45,408 bases of DNA from Lachnospiraceae bacterium (GCA_021203205.1 JAJQBQ010000016.1:1-45408), one strand, 5' to 3'. Positions 15,773 through 24,301 are shown, counted from the stretch's first letter. Notes: a model not told the origin generated them from the sequence alone. Numbers and translations: made by a program.

Positions 15773-16708
15773 TCAGTCCGCAAACAACGGCGTGGAGAGA
15801 TACCGGTCGCCGGAATCCGGCAGGAGCGCCACGATGGTCTTGCCCTTATTTTCCGGTCTCGCCGCGAGGATCTTTGCCGCCGCCAGCGCCGCGCCGGAGG
15901 AGATTCCCACCAAAATGCCCTCGGATACCGCGAATGCCTTCCCCTCGGCGAATGCGTCGTCGTTCTCGATGGCCAGCACTTCATCATAAATCTTCGTGTT
16001 CAGCACTTCCGGCACGAAGCCCGCACCGATGCCCTGGATCTTGTGCGCGCCCGCAGTCCCCTTCGAGAGCACCGGGCTTCCGGCCGGCTCCACCGCCACG
16101 ATCTTCACATCCGGGTTCTGCTCCTTCAAATACTCGCCGACACCTGTGATGGTGCCGCCCGTGCCGACACCCGCCACGAAGATATCCACCTTGCCGTCCG
16201 TCTGATCCCAGATCTCCGGGCCGGTGGTGGCCTTGTGCACGGCCGGGTTAGCCGGGTTCACAAACTGCCCCAGGATCACGGCTCCCTCGATCTCCTTCAC
16301 CAGCTCATCCGCCTTCGCGATGGCACCCTTCATGCCCTTCGCGCCCTCGGTCAGCACCAGCTTCGCGCCGTAGGCCTTTAGCAGATTCCTGCGCTCCACG
16401 CTCATGGTCTCCGGCAGCGTGAAGATGGCCTGATAGCCCTTCGCCGCCGCCACCGCCGCCAGGCCGATGCCGGTGTTGCCGCTGGTGGGCTCTATGATGG
16501 TCGCTCCGGGCTTTAAGATGCCCTTTTTCTCCGCATCCTCGATCATCGCCAGGGCGATGCGATCCTTCACCGACCCCGCCGGGTTCAGATACTCAAGCTT
16601 CCCCAAAACCGTGACATCCGTGATGTCCGCCTTCGCACTGTAACGGGAGAGTCGCAGCAGCGGGGTATTTCCGACCAGTTCCAGTGAACTTTCCTTAATC
16701 TTTGACAT
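15773..16708 (-). CDS. cysK: Cysteine synthase A (O-acetylserine sulfhydrylase)
   Basis: A 311-residue pyridoxal-phosphate enzyme that makes L-cysteine from O-acetylserine and sulphide in the cytoplasm. The PLP lysine lies in NPAGSVKDR, the substrate loop is PTSGNTG, the phosphate-binding loop [10 protein letters not shown], and the C-terminus has SSGAA and [11 protein letters not shown]. Length and motifs are typical and there are no inserts. The ATG has AAAGGAG upstream. It has a consensus promoter and a palindrome in the leader (16733-16754) that may be an operator. A LysR gene follows on the same strand. Confidence 0.96.
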   Translation of the reverse strand: MSKIKESSLELVGNTPLLRLSRYSAKADITDVTVLGKLEYLNPAGSVKDRIALAMIEDAEKKGILKPGATIIEPTSGNTGIGLAAVAAAKGYQAIFTLPETMSVERRNLLKAYGAKLVLTEGAKGMKGAIAKADELVKEIEGAVILGQFVNPANPAVHKATTGPEIWDQTDGKVDIFVAGVGTGGTITGVGEYLKEQNPDVKIVAVEPAGSPVLSKGTAGAHKIQGIGAGFVPEVLNTKIYDEVLAIENDDAFAEGKAFAVSEGILVGISSGAALAAAKILAARPENKGKTIVALLPDSGDRYLSTPLFAD

Positions 16709-16732
16709 TTTATGCTCCTTTCAATTCCTACT

Positions 16733-16754
16733 AAACATATAGGTTATATGGTTT
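16733..16754. promoter_or_regulatory. Palindrome in the cysK leader, possible operator
   Basis: AAACATATAGGTTATATGGTTT reads as an imperfect palindrome centred on GG (arms AAACATATA and TATATGGTTT). It lies just downstream of the predicted transcription start of cysK. Position and symmetry suggest a repressor site. Cysteine genes in Firmicutes are often controlled by Rrf2-type CymR, and an Rrf2 gene lies at 41906-42337, but that link is inference. Confidence 0.4.
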
Positions 16755-16770
16755 TCCTTTGACGGTTGGC

Positions 16771-16799
16771 ATTATACGTCACTTCGTTCGGGCTGTCAA
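16771..16799 (-). promoter_or_regulatory. Consensus promoter of cysK
   Basis: TTGACA (16799-16794), a 17-base spacer and TATAAT (16776-16771) match the consensus exactly. The leader is about 55 bases and carries the palindrome at 16733-16754. Confidence 0.88.
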
Positions 16800-16854
16800 T
16801 CGGTTTTTCGGTTCTGCGTGACATTGAAAAATTAGAAACAGATATAAGACAAAG

Positions 16855-17030
16855 TTATATCGGTAGTTGTTACCCGAAAAAATCGTAAAAACATTGTGAT
16901 GTTGTCCGAGGAAGCGTATAATAATTTATCGGAAAATATCTATGTCATGGGAAGCAAAACCAACTATGACTGGCTGATGGAATCAAAAGTCCAACTGGAA
17001 CAGGGGCAGGAAAATTCATCCTGCCCCTGA
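16855..17030 (+). pseudogene. Phd/YefM-type antitoxin remnant
   Basis: A plus-strand frame reads VVVTRKNRKNIVMLSEEAYN and continues NLSENIYVMGSKTNYDWLME, the central and C-terminal core of Phd/YefM antitoxins. The N-terminal DNA-binding part is absent: an in-frame TAA precedes residue KVIS and there is no start codon or ribosome site. The C-terminus runs into a hairpin and stops at 17030 rather than ending in the usual toxin-binding tail. No toxin gene follows. This is a broken toxin-antitoxin locus in an AT-rich stretch. Confidence 0.75.
17001..17029. terminator. Perfect GC-rich hairpin between convergent remnants
   Basis: CAGGGGCAGG (17001-17010) pairs perfectly with CCTGCCCCTG (17020-17029) around a nine-base loop. 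There is no clear T-run on either strand, so it may be a weak bidirectional terminator for the two converging remnants. Confidence 0.5.
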
Positions 17031-17038
17031 CATAAAAT

Positions 17039-17639
17039 TTACACCACCACTTCCAGAATCCTCTTCCCCCGATACTGAACCTCGTGAACACCCGTTTTTT
17101 TGTTCTTATTAAAATTAAAACTAAGCAGATACCCCACATCCTTCTTATAAAATGTCAGATAATCAAACAGCTGCGCCTCGCCCCGCTTATTGTACTCATC
17201 TCCGTGATATATCTTCAGTTCGATAATATGCTGCACCCCGTGGTAATCCACGATCACGTCCGTCCGCTTCATATCTCTGGTGCGGGCCTCGATATAATAA
17301 TTCCCGCTGCCGTTTATGATCGGCTTCGTACTCACGAAGCATCCCGGCGATTTCCTGAGCGGAATAACTCATGTCCAAAGAAAATGTTGCCGAAACATCA
17401 AATGAAACAAGTTTCATTTCGGATGATTCAAAGCTAAAACTCAACACAATATATTTTTCCTGCAGCCTTCTCTTTAAAAGATAGAGAAACGTTGTTTTTC
17501 CATACTGTCTTGCACGGTTTACCGTAAAATATTTCCCGCGTGCAACAATTTCCTGCTCAATTCTCTCTGCTCTGGATGTCAGATCGACCATATAGTTTTC
17601 TTCCGGAATACAAGAACCTTCTGTATTAAAGTATTTCAT
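17039..17639 (-). pseudogene. AAA-ATPase-like/PD-(D/E)XK gene, internally deleted
   Basis: The first 100 residues from the ATG at 17639 match the start of AAA-ATPase-like proteins: MKYFNTEGSCIPEENYMVDL, then P-loop VNRARQYGKTTFL and DMSYSAQEIAGMLREYE. At about 17335 the frame jumps. The next frame reads STKPIINGSGNYYIEARTRD and continues through DVIVDY...HIIELKIYHG to the stop at 17039, the PD-(D/E)XK C-terminus of the same family. Some 250-350 central residues are missing and the parts are out of frame, so no whole protein can be made. It belongs to a different subfamily from the two full copies at 12302 and 21692. Confidence 0.8.
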
Positions 17640-18009
17640 CCGCCACCTCCCAAAACATTATGCAACCGCAGGCTTTTTCACTGTTTTCATTCTGATAAAA
17701 ACAACATAACATCACTACAATAAAAATCTGTGAAATATCAAAGTGAATAAGGCATATGAGTTCAGCTACGCTGAATTTAAACGACATTTCGCTTCGTTGA
17801 AGTCGCACTCACACACAGACACATGTCCGTTTGTTATATTATAGCATGCTTGTATTGAAAAATAAAGCACTTTTTGTGCAATTTTGTCTCGTTTGTTACC
17901 ATTTACGAGAATCATCTATGAGTCATTAATTTCTCTTCATTGCTCGGTAAGGGAAATTATTGACTCATAAAGGATGACTGTATAACAGTCACCGCCATTT
18001 TCTAAATCC
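17640..18009. other. AT-rich intergenic region with long inverted repeat
   Basis: No gene is recognised. Two inverted repeats lie at its right end: a long imperfect one (17912-17977) and a short perfect one, TGACTGT/ACAGTCA (17975-17991). The rest is plain AT-rich sequence. Confidence 0.5.
17912..17991. repeat. Long inverted repeat downstream of the exonuclease gene
   Basis: The arm TCATCTATGAGTCATTAATTTC (17912-17933, near-complete pairing) faces 17953-17977 (GAAATTATTGACTCAT then AAAGGATGA). TGACTGT-ATA-ACAGTCA follows at 17975-17991. It may serve as the 3' structure of the exonuclease transcript or be a remnant of a small mobile repeat. There is no T-run on either strand. Confidence 0.55.
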
Positions 18010-19563
18010 TTACCCCAGCCCTTTCCGAACCGCACTCTTCACTGTATCCGAATCCAGCGTCTCCCCCGCCAACACATAAACATCCTTACTTTTATACGTC
18101 CGCCGGAACAGCGGCGCGGCGTAATCCGCGCCCACACCTAAGAACAGCCCATCGCGCTTCATATAGCAGGTCTCGGCTGTCGCCCGCTTTCGCAGGCTCG
18201 GATCCACCAGATCGCCTACCGTGCGGTAGACCGCCATGTCCTCTTTGATCAGGTAATCATAGTCCCGGTAATTTGAAAAGAAATGCTTCATCACGCCTTC
18301 TTCCAGGCGGATGACGGCTGTGGCAGATCTATCATCTGTCTCAGTTGTTCTTTCCGTCACAGCTGTGATGCCTGCCGTCACATTTGTTCTTCCGCTGCCA
18401 GCTCTCTCTGTTCCATCCTCCATAGCACAAGCTGTTTGAGTGTCCTGCGTCATCCCCCGCGCTTCAAAATAAAACCCGTCCGCCCGCCACACAAACCGCT
18501 TCTCAATCGGCGCATCCAGGCGCAGCTTCGCGGTAAGCTCATGGATTGTTCGGCCCGAAAAGTCACGGTCCTCATGAAGCGAAAAGCTCTCCACCTGGAA
18601 GTCTCCTTCCCGCAGCGACCGGTACGCAAACAGCTTCGTCAGGCGCAGCATGCCCTTCATGTCCTCGTGGTTATGTATCATAAGATAATGCTCGAGACGC
18701 TCGTCCCCGGTGGTCTCGTACTCGCAGTATACCGGGATCAGGTCGCCGCCGCTCATCTCATCCTCCCGGTCAATGCCAAGGAATGCCTCGAAAGACTTCT
18801 GTTTTTTATTCGGAAGGCCGAGGAAAGACGCCAGGGGAGAGAAGATGCGGAACATATCGACAGAAATCAGATCGTCAAAGGGTGTGTATTGCACGATTTC
18901 CGAATCATTTTCCGTTTCTCTATTCTCCGTTTTCCCATCCGGATTCCTGTTTATCATACTCTTTTTATCTCCCGCAAATTCACTCTGTTCCGCCTCTGTC
19001 CTGCGAATCCCGAATCCCGGAAAATGATTTTTATACTTCAACGCCCTCTGCCGGATAAACGGCAGATCGAAGGTCGTCCCGTTAAAGTGCATGAGAAGGC
19101 GATAGCCTTTCAGCCGCTCAAAAAACAGGCAGAGGAGCTCCTGCTCCTCACTGCGCCGCTCGCAGAGCCACTGGAGGACGGTCCAGGACATCGGCCCGTT
19201 CTCCGCTGTTCTTTTCTCCGCCGACCTTTTCCCCGAATCTTCACGAATATCAGGCACAGCCGGCCTGCCCTCTTCTTTCTGGATTCCGGCCATTTTATGC
19301 TCTGCCGATTTATCCCCGTCTGAAATTTTTTCAACGCCCGTTTTTTCCCCGGATACGCTTTCCTTACCCGGAGATATTTCTCCTGCCGTTTTCTCTTCTT
19401 TATACGCCAGCCCGATCTGGTAGATCGCGTCCCGCTTTGAAGAAAGCCCTGTCGTCTCGATATCAACGAACAGGACTTCCTCCTCCTTCACGCCAAGGCT
19501 CTCCCAGTAATTTCTTACTGCGATGCCCGGCTTAAAATCTACATGTTTTTTAAATTCTTTCAC
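18010..19563 (-). CDS. RNase H-like (YprB-type) DEDD exonuclease with inserts
   Basis: A 517-residue protein with the DEDD exonuclease fold. Acidic residues are in VDIETTGL (Asp34, Glu36), NGTTFDLPFI (Asp166) and HNHEDMKGM (Asp301). It resembles the YprB-type ribonuclease H-like proteins of Firmicutes, usually shorter. The excess is three hydrophilic segments, about 56-124, 187-224 and 371-416, rich in E, K, T and S. The frame starts at GTG 19563 with AAGG about ten bases upstream. It lies 31 bases after the toxin gene, so it is probably read from the rhomboid-toxin-antitoxin operon. Nucleic-acid substrate unknown. Confidence 0.75.
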   Translation of the reverse strand: MKEFKKHVDFKPGIAVRNYWESLGVKEEEVLFVDIETTGLSSKRDAIYQIGLAYKEEKTAGEISPGKESVSGEKTGVEKISDGDKSAEHKMAGIQKEEGRPAVPDIREDSGKRSAEKRTAENGPMSWTVLQWLCERRSEEQELLCLFFERLKGYRLLMHFNGTTFDLPFIRQRALKYKNHFPGFGIRRTEAEQSEFAGDKKSMINRNPDGKTENRETENDSEIVQYTPFDDLISVDMFRIFSPLASFLGLPNKKQKSFEAFLGIDREDEMSGGDLIPVYCEYETTGDERLEHYLMIHNHEDMKGMLRLTKLFAYRSLREGDFQVESFSLHEDRDFSGRTIHELTAKLRLDAPIEKRFVWRADGFYFEARGMTQDTQTACAMEDGTERAGSGRTNVTAGITAVTERTTETDDRSATAVIRLEEGVMKHFFSNYRDYDYLIKEDMAVYRTVGDLVDPSLRKRATAETCYMKRDGLFLGVGADYAAPLFRRTYKSKDVYVLAGETLDSDTVKSAVRKGLG

Positions 19564-19594
19564 AAGTATGGCTGCCTTTCCTTACTCTCACTCA

Positions 19595-19846
19595 TTAGTA
19601 TCTTTTGTAAATATCTCCTCTGTTGTCAATATTCTCAATTGATATAATTCTTACAACATTATCTATAGAGTATATAATTCGTATCGTCCCAATTCTCATT
19701 CGATATAAATCATATCCTTGTAATTTTTTTATGTCTGTTCCTTCAGGGAGTTGATAAATAGCCTGCAATAATCTTTTTCGCATAACAGAATCCTGTTTCC
19801 TTAGAAACTTCTGCGCTGCCTTCTGAAAGATAATCTCATATTTCAT
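19595..19846 (-). CDS. RelE/ParE-superfamily toxin
   Basis: An 83-residue protein with the RelE-type layout: YEIIFQKAAQKFLRKQ helix, a central LQGYDLYRMRIGTIRIIYSI block and a final basic strand. RelE toxins cut mRNA on the ribosome; ParE toxins act on gyrase; which applies cannot be told. The start overlaps the antitoxin stop by four bases (ATGA), so translation is coupled. The AT-rich composition differs from the flanking exonuclease gene. Confidence 0.85.
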   Translation of the reverse strand: MKYEIIFQKAAQKFLRKQDSVMRKRLLQAIYQLPEGTDIKKLQGYDLYRMRIGTIRIIYSIDNVVRIISIENIDNRGDIYKRY

Positions 19847-20052
19847 AGTACAACTCCCAGTTCCTTCGCCATTTCTTCAAACGACATAGCTTCTCCGTCA
19901 TTTTCACGTTTTGCTTCATCAATCATTTTCAGATCCCACTCATCCGGTTCTTCTTCACCTGCTGTCAGTCCCATAAGATATACCACTACATAGTCCATCT
20001 TATATTCCGGCACTTTTTCAAGCAGTAGTATAGCTCTTTCCCGATTACTCAT
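19843..20052 (-). CDS. Antitoxin partner of the RelE-type toxin
   Basis: A 69-residue acidic protein that starts MSNRERAILLLEKVPEYKMD and ends with a polar helical tail (EAMSFEEMAKELGVVL), typical of antitoxins that wrap around a RelE toxin. Its stop overlaps the toxin start. AAAGGAG lies upstream of the ATG. It is 28 bases from the rhomboid-like gene and seems to lack its own promoter, which is unusual for an autoregulated module. Confidence 0.75.
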   Translation of the reverse strand: MSNRERAILLLEKVPEYKMDYVVVYLMGLTAGEEEPDEWDLKMIDEAKRENDGEAMSFEEMAKELGVVL

Positions 20053-20080
20053 TTTCTTCTCCTTTCTCCCGTCTTATTCC

Positions 20081-21007
20081 TCACACCTTATGCTCATGCG
20101 TGAACAGATGATCCTGGCAATACTCGTAATTCCCCACACACTTCGAACAATAGTGGAATGTCAGATTCGGATTATCCGCCTCGGTGCGGCCGCAGATAGC
20201 GCACTTGTGTCTGGTCGGGCGCATGCCGGGGTTCGACGTGTTGCTCCGCTGCTGTCCCTGGTGCACCTGTTTGTTAAAGTTCCGGCGCGCTTTCCAGTTG
20301 CCGGGCGATGAGTTGAACATGCCCCTGGTGGACAGGTAGAAAATCAGTACATTTAAGAGCGATACGAGAATCACCACGCGGTATACCCAGTTTCCGAAGA
20401 GAAAATCAATTGCAAGCAGCGCGATATCCACCCAGGCCATCCATTTCACCTTGATCGGAATGACGAAGTAGAGCATCACCCGCATATCCGGGTAGGTGAT
20501 GGCAAACGCCAGGAAAATCGAAAGATTAATATAATACGCGCTGAAATACTGGCTGATATAATAGCCGCGTATATAATTTGCCGCACTGGCTGTCAGCGTT
20601 TCCATTCCGTCGATCAGGCTGACATCAAAGATTGCCATGATGGCGTACAGCACAAACGCACCGATGACCGTGAAGAAGAAACCGCCGAACATGAACACAT
20701 TATAACGGAATGCCCCCCAGGTGTTCTCCAGCGTTGTCCCGATGGAATAATAGAAGAACAGCATGATAATAAAGAACAAAATATTCGAGTAGGACGGATT
20801 CAGCACCCAGGTGAACAGCCGCCACACCTGCCCGTGCAGGATCTGGTACGGATCCAGCATCAGGTAATCCATCCACTCCGGAGCGATCAGATCCACCGCG
20901 AAGCCGATCACATAGCCCACCACCAGATACAGCGTCAGATTCCGGATGGCGTATTTTCCGTACTTTCGCTCCATTTTACTTAACCATTTGCCCATAGATA
21001 ACCCCAT
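20081..21007 (-). CDS. Rhomboid-like membrane protein with C-terminal zinc-ribbon
   Basis: A 308-residue protein with about six transmembrane helices in a rhomboid-like arrangement, including RLFTWVLNPSYSNILFFIIM and a YYSIGTTLENTWG block. The catalytic GxSx serine and the paired histidine of active rhomboids are not seen (the region reads INLSIFLAFAITYPD), so it is probably a pseudoprotease. The soluble C-terminus has Cys/His pairs (CAICG, YCSKC, CQDHLFTHEH) that look like a zinc ribbon. ATG at 21007 or 20995 could start it. A consensus promoter lies upstream and the toxin-antitoxin and exonuclease genes follow closely. Confidence 0.7.
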   Translation of the reverse strand: MGLSMGKWLSKMERKYGKYAIRNLTLYLVVGYVIGFAVDLIAPEWMDYLMLDPYQILHGQVWRLFTWVLNPSYSNILFFIIMLFFYYSIGTTLENTWGAFRYNVFMFGGFFFTVIGAFVLYAIMAIFDVSLIDGMETLTASAANYIRGYYISQYFSAYYINLSIFLAFAITYPDMRVMLYFVIPIKVKWMAWVDIALLAIDFLFGNWVYRVVILVSLLNVLIFYLSTRGMFNSSPGNWKARRNFNKQVHQGQQRSNTSNPGMRPTRHKCAICGRTEADNPNLTFHYCSKCVGNYEYCQDHLFTHEHKV

Positions 21008-21076
21008 TTCCGGAACGAAAGCTCAGCTTTGCCGAACTTTTTTCAGCTCCATTTTCGGACATAAAAATCAGGTCTT

Positions 21077-21105
21077 ATTATATTTTCCATCCCTTTGCTT
21101 GTCAA
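21077..21105 (-). promoter_or_regulatory. Consensus promoter of the rhomboid operon
   Basis: TTGACA (21105-21100), a 17-base spacer and TATAAT (21082-21077) on the minus strand. It probably drives the rhomboid-like gene, the toxin-antitoxin pair and the exonuclease. Confidence 0.85.
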
Positions 21106-21197
21106 TCATTTCATAAAATCTTTAGATTCCCAATTTTTCGTTTCTGCCCCAAAAGTGCTGCCTGCTCTCAATGCCATCCTTTCTATCTTCTGCCTTT

Positions 21198-21539
21198 TTA
21201 AAAATTCGACCCGTTCCACCCCCAGTCGGACACCGGATGGTAGGTCACGTACACGGAATCCCCCGGGATGCCCAGCTGCTTCTCCAGGATCCCGCAGATT
21301 TTACCGGTCATGTTGTCATAATCTGCGGACTTCGCGTGTCCGAACAGGCTGACCGACACGTACGCGCCGCGGTCAAGCTTCTGCCCGGCCATCCACAGGT
21401 CATAGCTGTCCTCGATGCCCACCATCAGGTAGGTTTCGGACTTGTGCAGAGTCGGGATCGCCTGCCCGAAGGCTGTTTTCAGAGCTGTTTTCTGTTCCGT
21501 GCTCACCGGAACCGTGATTTTTGCATCAATAAATGGCAT
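21198..21539 (-). CDS. MIF/phenylpyruvate tautomerase-family protein
   Basis: A 113-residue protein of the macrophage migration inhibitory factor/tautomerase family. Pro2, which becomes the N-terminal catalytic proline after Met removal, begins PFIDAKITVPVS. The C-terminal WGWNGSNF is the family signature. These small enzymes form trimers and carry keto-enol tautomerase activity; the biological role in bacteria is mostly unknown. AAGG precedes the ATG. It is flanked by unrelated genes and probably monocistronic. Confidence 0.85.
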   Translation of the reverse strand: MPFIDAKITVPVSTEQKTALKTAFGQAIPTLHKSETYLMVGIEDSYDLWMAGQKLDRGAYVSVSLFGHAKSADYDNMTGKICGILEKQLGIPGDSVYVTYHPVSDWGWNGSNF

Positions 21540-21691
21540 AAAAACCTTCTTTCCGGAGCGACTTCTCTTTCATCCCCCGTTCTGCCATTCTTAAAATAAC
21601 GCATCCGGCAAATCAGGGGATTACTCTTTGTTTTCCGCTCCTGTTTTCGCTGTATTTTAAATCGTTTTCCGTTCAGATGCAACCGAAAATA

Positions 21692-23410
21692 CTATAGATT
21701 CTCTTCCCTCTCCACCACCACTCTGCAGCGGTTCCGATAGCACGCGATCCCGTATTTGAAAATCGTGTGCATATCATCCTCACGCAGCTCGGCGGTGTAG
21801 TTTTTTTCGTTGATCTGCTTTAAAGCCTTCTTACATGCAGCATCGTACTGCTCCTTCTTCGCGTACTTTGTCTCTATGACAATGCCGATGCCATCCTCCT
21901 CGTCCTCGATCAGGATATCATAATACCCGTCCCCGGACTGTCCGTTGGATGTCACGCCCCAGTTTTCCTTAAAGGCCAGGATCCCCAGCATCGCCCCGTG
22001 GTACAGCTGCTCCTTAAAGTCATCCGGCACCGCCGTGTCGCGGATAGTGACGGTTTTTGACAGATACCCGGCAAAGAGCCGCTCTACCTCCGGCGCGTCT
22101 CCGGCCTTCAGAGCACTGCAAAGGTTCGCCACCGTCTGGCCGTCCCCCGCCACCTTTTCCTGAAACATGCCTAAAATAAAACGGCTGAAGATATAGCTCA
22201 CTTCCAGGTTCGGAATGCGCAGCCGCAGAGTGTCGCCCACGGGAAGCCCATCGGCGGTCAGGTAACCGGTGGCGTACAGCAGGCTCCACATATTCTCAAT
22301 ACTGTCATAAATAGTATCATATGTCAGCTGTTCCTCGATCTGCTTTTGTACCGACTGTCCGGAGAGAAGACGCTCCAGCTCCGCCTTCATGACACCGTTC
22401 CCCATGCGGCGGACAAAGCGTTTCAGTTCCTCATTTCCGCTGGAATTGGCCCAGTAGAGCTTCGGCGACTTATCCGGGCTATTCAGCAGCTGGCTGCACC
22501 AGTTGATGACATCCCACGGATTGTATACATTTGCTTCGCCGATCCGATAGCCATCGTACCACTCTTTTGTCACATCATAATATTCGGAGAGACCGTAGTA
22601 CGCCAGCATATCCCGCACTTCCGCGTCCGTAAAACCGAACCACCTGCTGCACTCTCCGGAAAGCATGGAATAGATTTTCGGATTATTTAATCCGGTAAAA
22701 ATGCTTTCTTTCGAGACACGAAGGCAGCCGGTCAGGACCGCGAATTCCAGATGCGGATTGGACTTAAGACCGGCGTCAAACATGTTGCGGATAATATCCA
22801 CCATCTTCCGGTAATAACCGCGCTCATTCGCTTTCGCCAGCGGCACATCGTACTCATCGATCAGTATGATCACCTTATGTTCGTAATACTTATGCAACAG
22901 CATGGACAGTGTATTCAGGCTTCCTGTGATGACGGTTTCCGGAAGGTCAAACATCCCGTTTGCCTTATTGCTGACGCGGATCAGCTGGCTGTAGAGCTTT
23001 TTTTCTTCTTTGCTGAGCCTGTCATCATCCAGAAGGAAGTGAAAGCGCATCGCCTCTTTTCCGATCAGAGCCCCAAGCTCGTACATCGCCATCTCCTGGC
23101 TTTCCGCATGGACGGTTTTTAAGCTTAGAGAAATGACCGGATACTGACCCATATATTCCTCGCAAAGCTTCTCTTCACTCGAAATTTCAAGCCCGTCAAA
23201 CAGGCTTTTGTCCGTGCCGATCTCAAAAAAACACTTCAGCATACTCATGTTCAGGCTTTTTCCGAAGCGGCGGGGGCGTGCAAAAAGATTTACCTTTCCC
23301 CCATTGCCAAGGAGTTCTTTGATTAACCCTGTTTTATCTACAAAATAAAAACCCTGCTGCTTGAAATCAGTAAAATCATCTACCCCGATCGGAATTTTTT
23401 TTCGATTCAT
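21692..23410 (-). CDS. AAA-ATPase-like/PD-(D/E)XK nuclease protein, copy 2
   Basis: A 572-residue paralogue of the gene at 12302-14002. It starts MNRKKIPIGVDDFTDFKQQG, has the P-loop RPRRFGKS (45-52), Walker B IILIDEYDVPLA, the conserved GCLRVSKESIFTGLNN block and the nuclease core DILIE...IGIVIETKYAKK near the end. The ATG at 23410 has AAGGTG seven bases upstream, so the longer reading to 23464 is rejected. It has its own promoter at 23570-23598. The function of the family is unproven. Confidence 0.87.
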   Translation of the reverse strand: MNRKKIPIGVDDFTDFKQQGFYFVDKTGLIKELLGNGGKVNLFARPRRFGKSLNMSMLKCFFEIGTDKSLFDGLEISSEEKLCEEYMGQYPVISLSLKTVHAESQEMAMYELGALIGKEAMRFHFLLDDDRLSKEEKKLYSQLIRVSNKANGMFDLPETVITGSLNTLSMLLHKYYEHKVIILIDEYDVPLAKANERGYYRKMVDIIRNMFDAGLKSNPHLEFAVLTGCLRVSKESIFTGLNNPKIYSMLSGECSRWFGFTDAEVRDMLAYYGLSEYYDVTKEWYDGYRIGEANVYNPWDVINWCSQLLNSPDKSPKLYWANSSGNEELKRFVRRMGNGVMKAELERLLSGQSVQKQIEEQLTYDTIYDSIENMWSLLYATGYLTADGLPVGDTLRLRIPNLEVSYIFSRFILGMFQEKVAGDGQTVANLCSALKAGDAPEVERLFAGYLSKTVTIRDTAVPDDFKEQLYHGAMLGILAFKENWGVTSNGQSGDGYYDILIEDEEDGIGIVIETKYAKKEQYDAACKKALKQINEKNYTAELREDDMHTIFKYGIACYRNRCRVVVEREENL

Positions 23411-23548
23411 AGGCTCACCTTCCCGTGTAAACTTCAAAATATCAGATTCACCCCCGTTTTTCATTACATGTCGCTTTCATCCACGCATCAGAAGCTGTGC
23501 ATGAATTCTTTCGCATTTTTTGAAAAACAGTACATTTTAAGAATTCCC

Positions 23549-23568
23549 ACTTGTATCCCCTAAGTGGC
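23549..23568. repeat. Leader hairpin of AAA/PD-(D/E)XK copy 2
   Basis: CCACTT (23549 side) and AAGTGG pair around an eight-base loop in the transcript leader, within about 20 bases of the predicted transcription start. It could be a repressor site or RNA stem. Confidence 0.4.
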
Positions 23569-23569
23569 C

Positions 23570-23598
23570 ATGATAGCACCATCTTCATTGTATGTCAA
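23570..23598 (-). promoter_or_regulatory. Promoter of AAA/PD-(D/E)XK copy 2
   Basis: TTGACA (23598-23593), a 17-base spacer and TATCAT (23575-23570) on the minus strand. The leader to the ATG at 23410 is about 150 bases. The remaining sequence to the LysM gene (23599-23821) shows nothing recognisable. Confidence 0.75.
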
Positions 23599-23821
23599 GT
23601 AAATTTAAGGAATTTTTTGCCGTACTGCGGACACCTCCAGCGGATGACAGCCGTTTGCCATGAATCCGGTCAGCGAAAAGCGTTTACTCATGCGCTCCGG
23701 CTTTGCAAGCGTGATTATAGTTCAGTATTGTCGCTTTTTCCAGACAAAAAGGCTATATTTTGTTCTAAGAAAGAGTTATATGTAGCCAGGGGACAGCTTT
23801 TCGCTCCTCCCCTGGCCGCGC

Positions 23822-24217
23822 TCACCAGCCCATGCCATCAAACCTCATGGGGTCGCGGCACAGCCCGTAAGGACAGCTCTCCGCGCTTCCCCCGCTTTCG
23901 AGTTTTCTTCTGCCATCAAAAACGCTTCCATCATCCGTTTTCCCTCTGTCATCAAAACTGCTTTCCTTCCGGATTTTTCTTCCATTCTCCCGACTTTTTC
24001 TATCCTCTTCCCATGTACCGCCTTCCGTCTCCGGCACCGGCACACAAATCCGCATGCCCGGTTCGAGGCGGTACACATTGACAAACGGATTCGCGTCCAT
24101 CACATCCTCCAGCGCCACCTCAAACCGGCGGCTGATGGAATACAGCGTGTCGCCCTGCCGCACCCGGTACGGAACGCCGTCACATGAATAACATCTGCAA
24201 AACTCCTGTTCCCTCAT
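23822..24217 (-). CDS. LysM-domain protein
   Basis: A 131-residue protein with one LysM module (YRVRQGDTLYSISRRFEVAL ... NPFVNVYRLEPGMRICVPVP, about residues 15-61), which binds peptidoglycan or similar glycans. The remainder is a charged, disordered tail rich in R, K, D and G ending in a Cys-containing segment. There is no signal peptide, so it may act inside the cell or in a spore layer; four Cys near the N-terminus are notable. The ATG at 24217 is preferred over 24223 because AGGA is seven bases from it. Confidence 0.75.
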   Translation of the reverse strand: MREQEFCRCYSCDGVPYRVRQGDTLYSISRRFEVALEDVMDANPFVNVYRLEPGMRICVPVPETEGGTWEEDRKSRENGRKIRKESSFDDRGKTDDGSVFDGRRKLESGGSAESCPYGLCRDPMRFDGMGW

Positions 24218-24301
24218 ATACATATCCTGCCTGCCTCTTCAAGAACAATCTTCTTTTATAAGTTTATGAAATTTTCACCTCTCCGTTCCTGAATTTGCCT
24301 G

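Noticed and set aside
16709-16860. Complete Phd/YefM antitoxin gene
   Set aside because: An in-frame stop lies before the conserved core and no start codon is available, so it was called a remnant.
17626-17808. Small gene encoding 60 residues
   Set aside because: No ribosome site; it runs over the start of the AAA relic and shows no conserved features.
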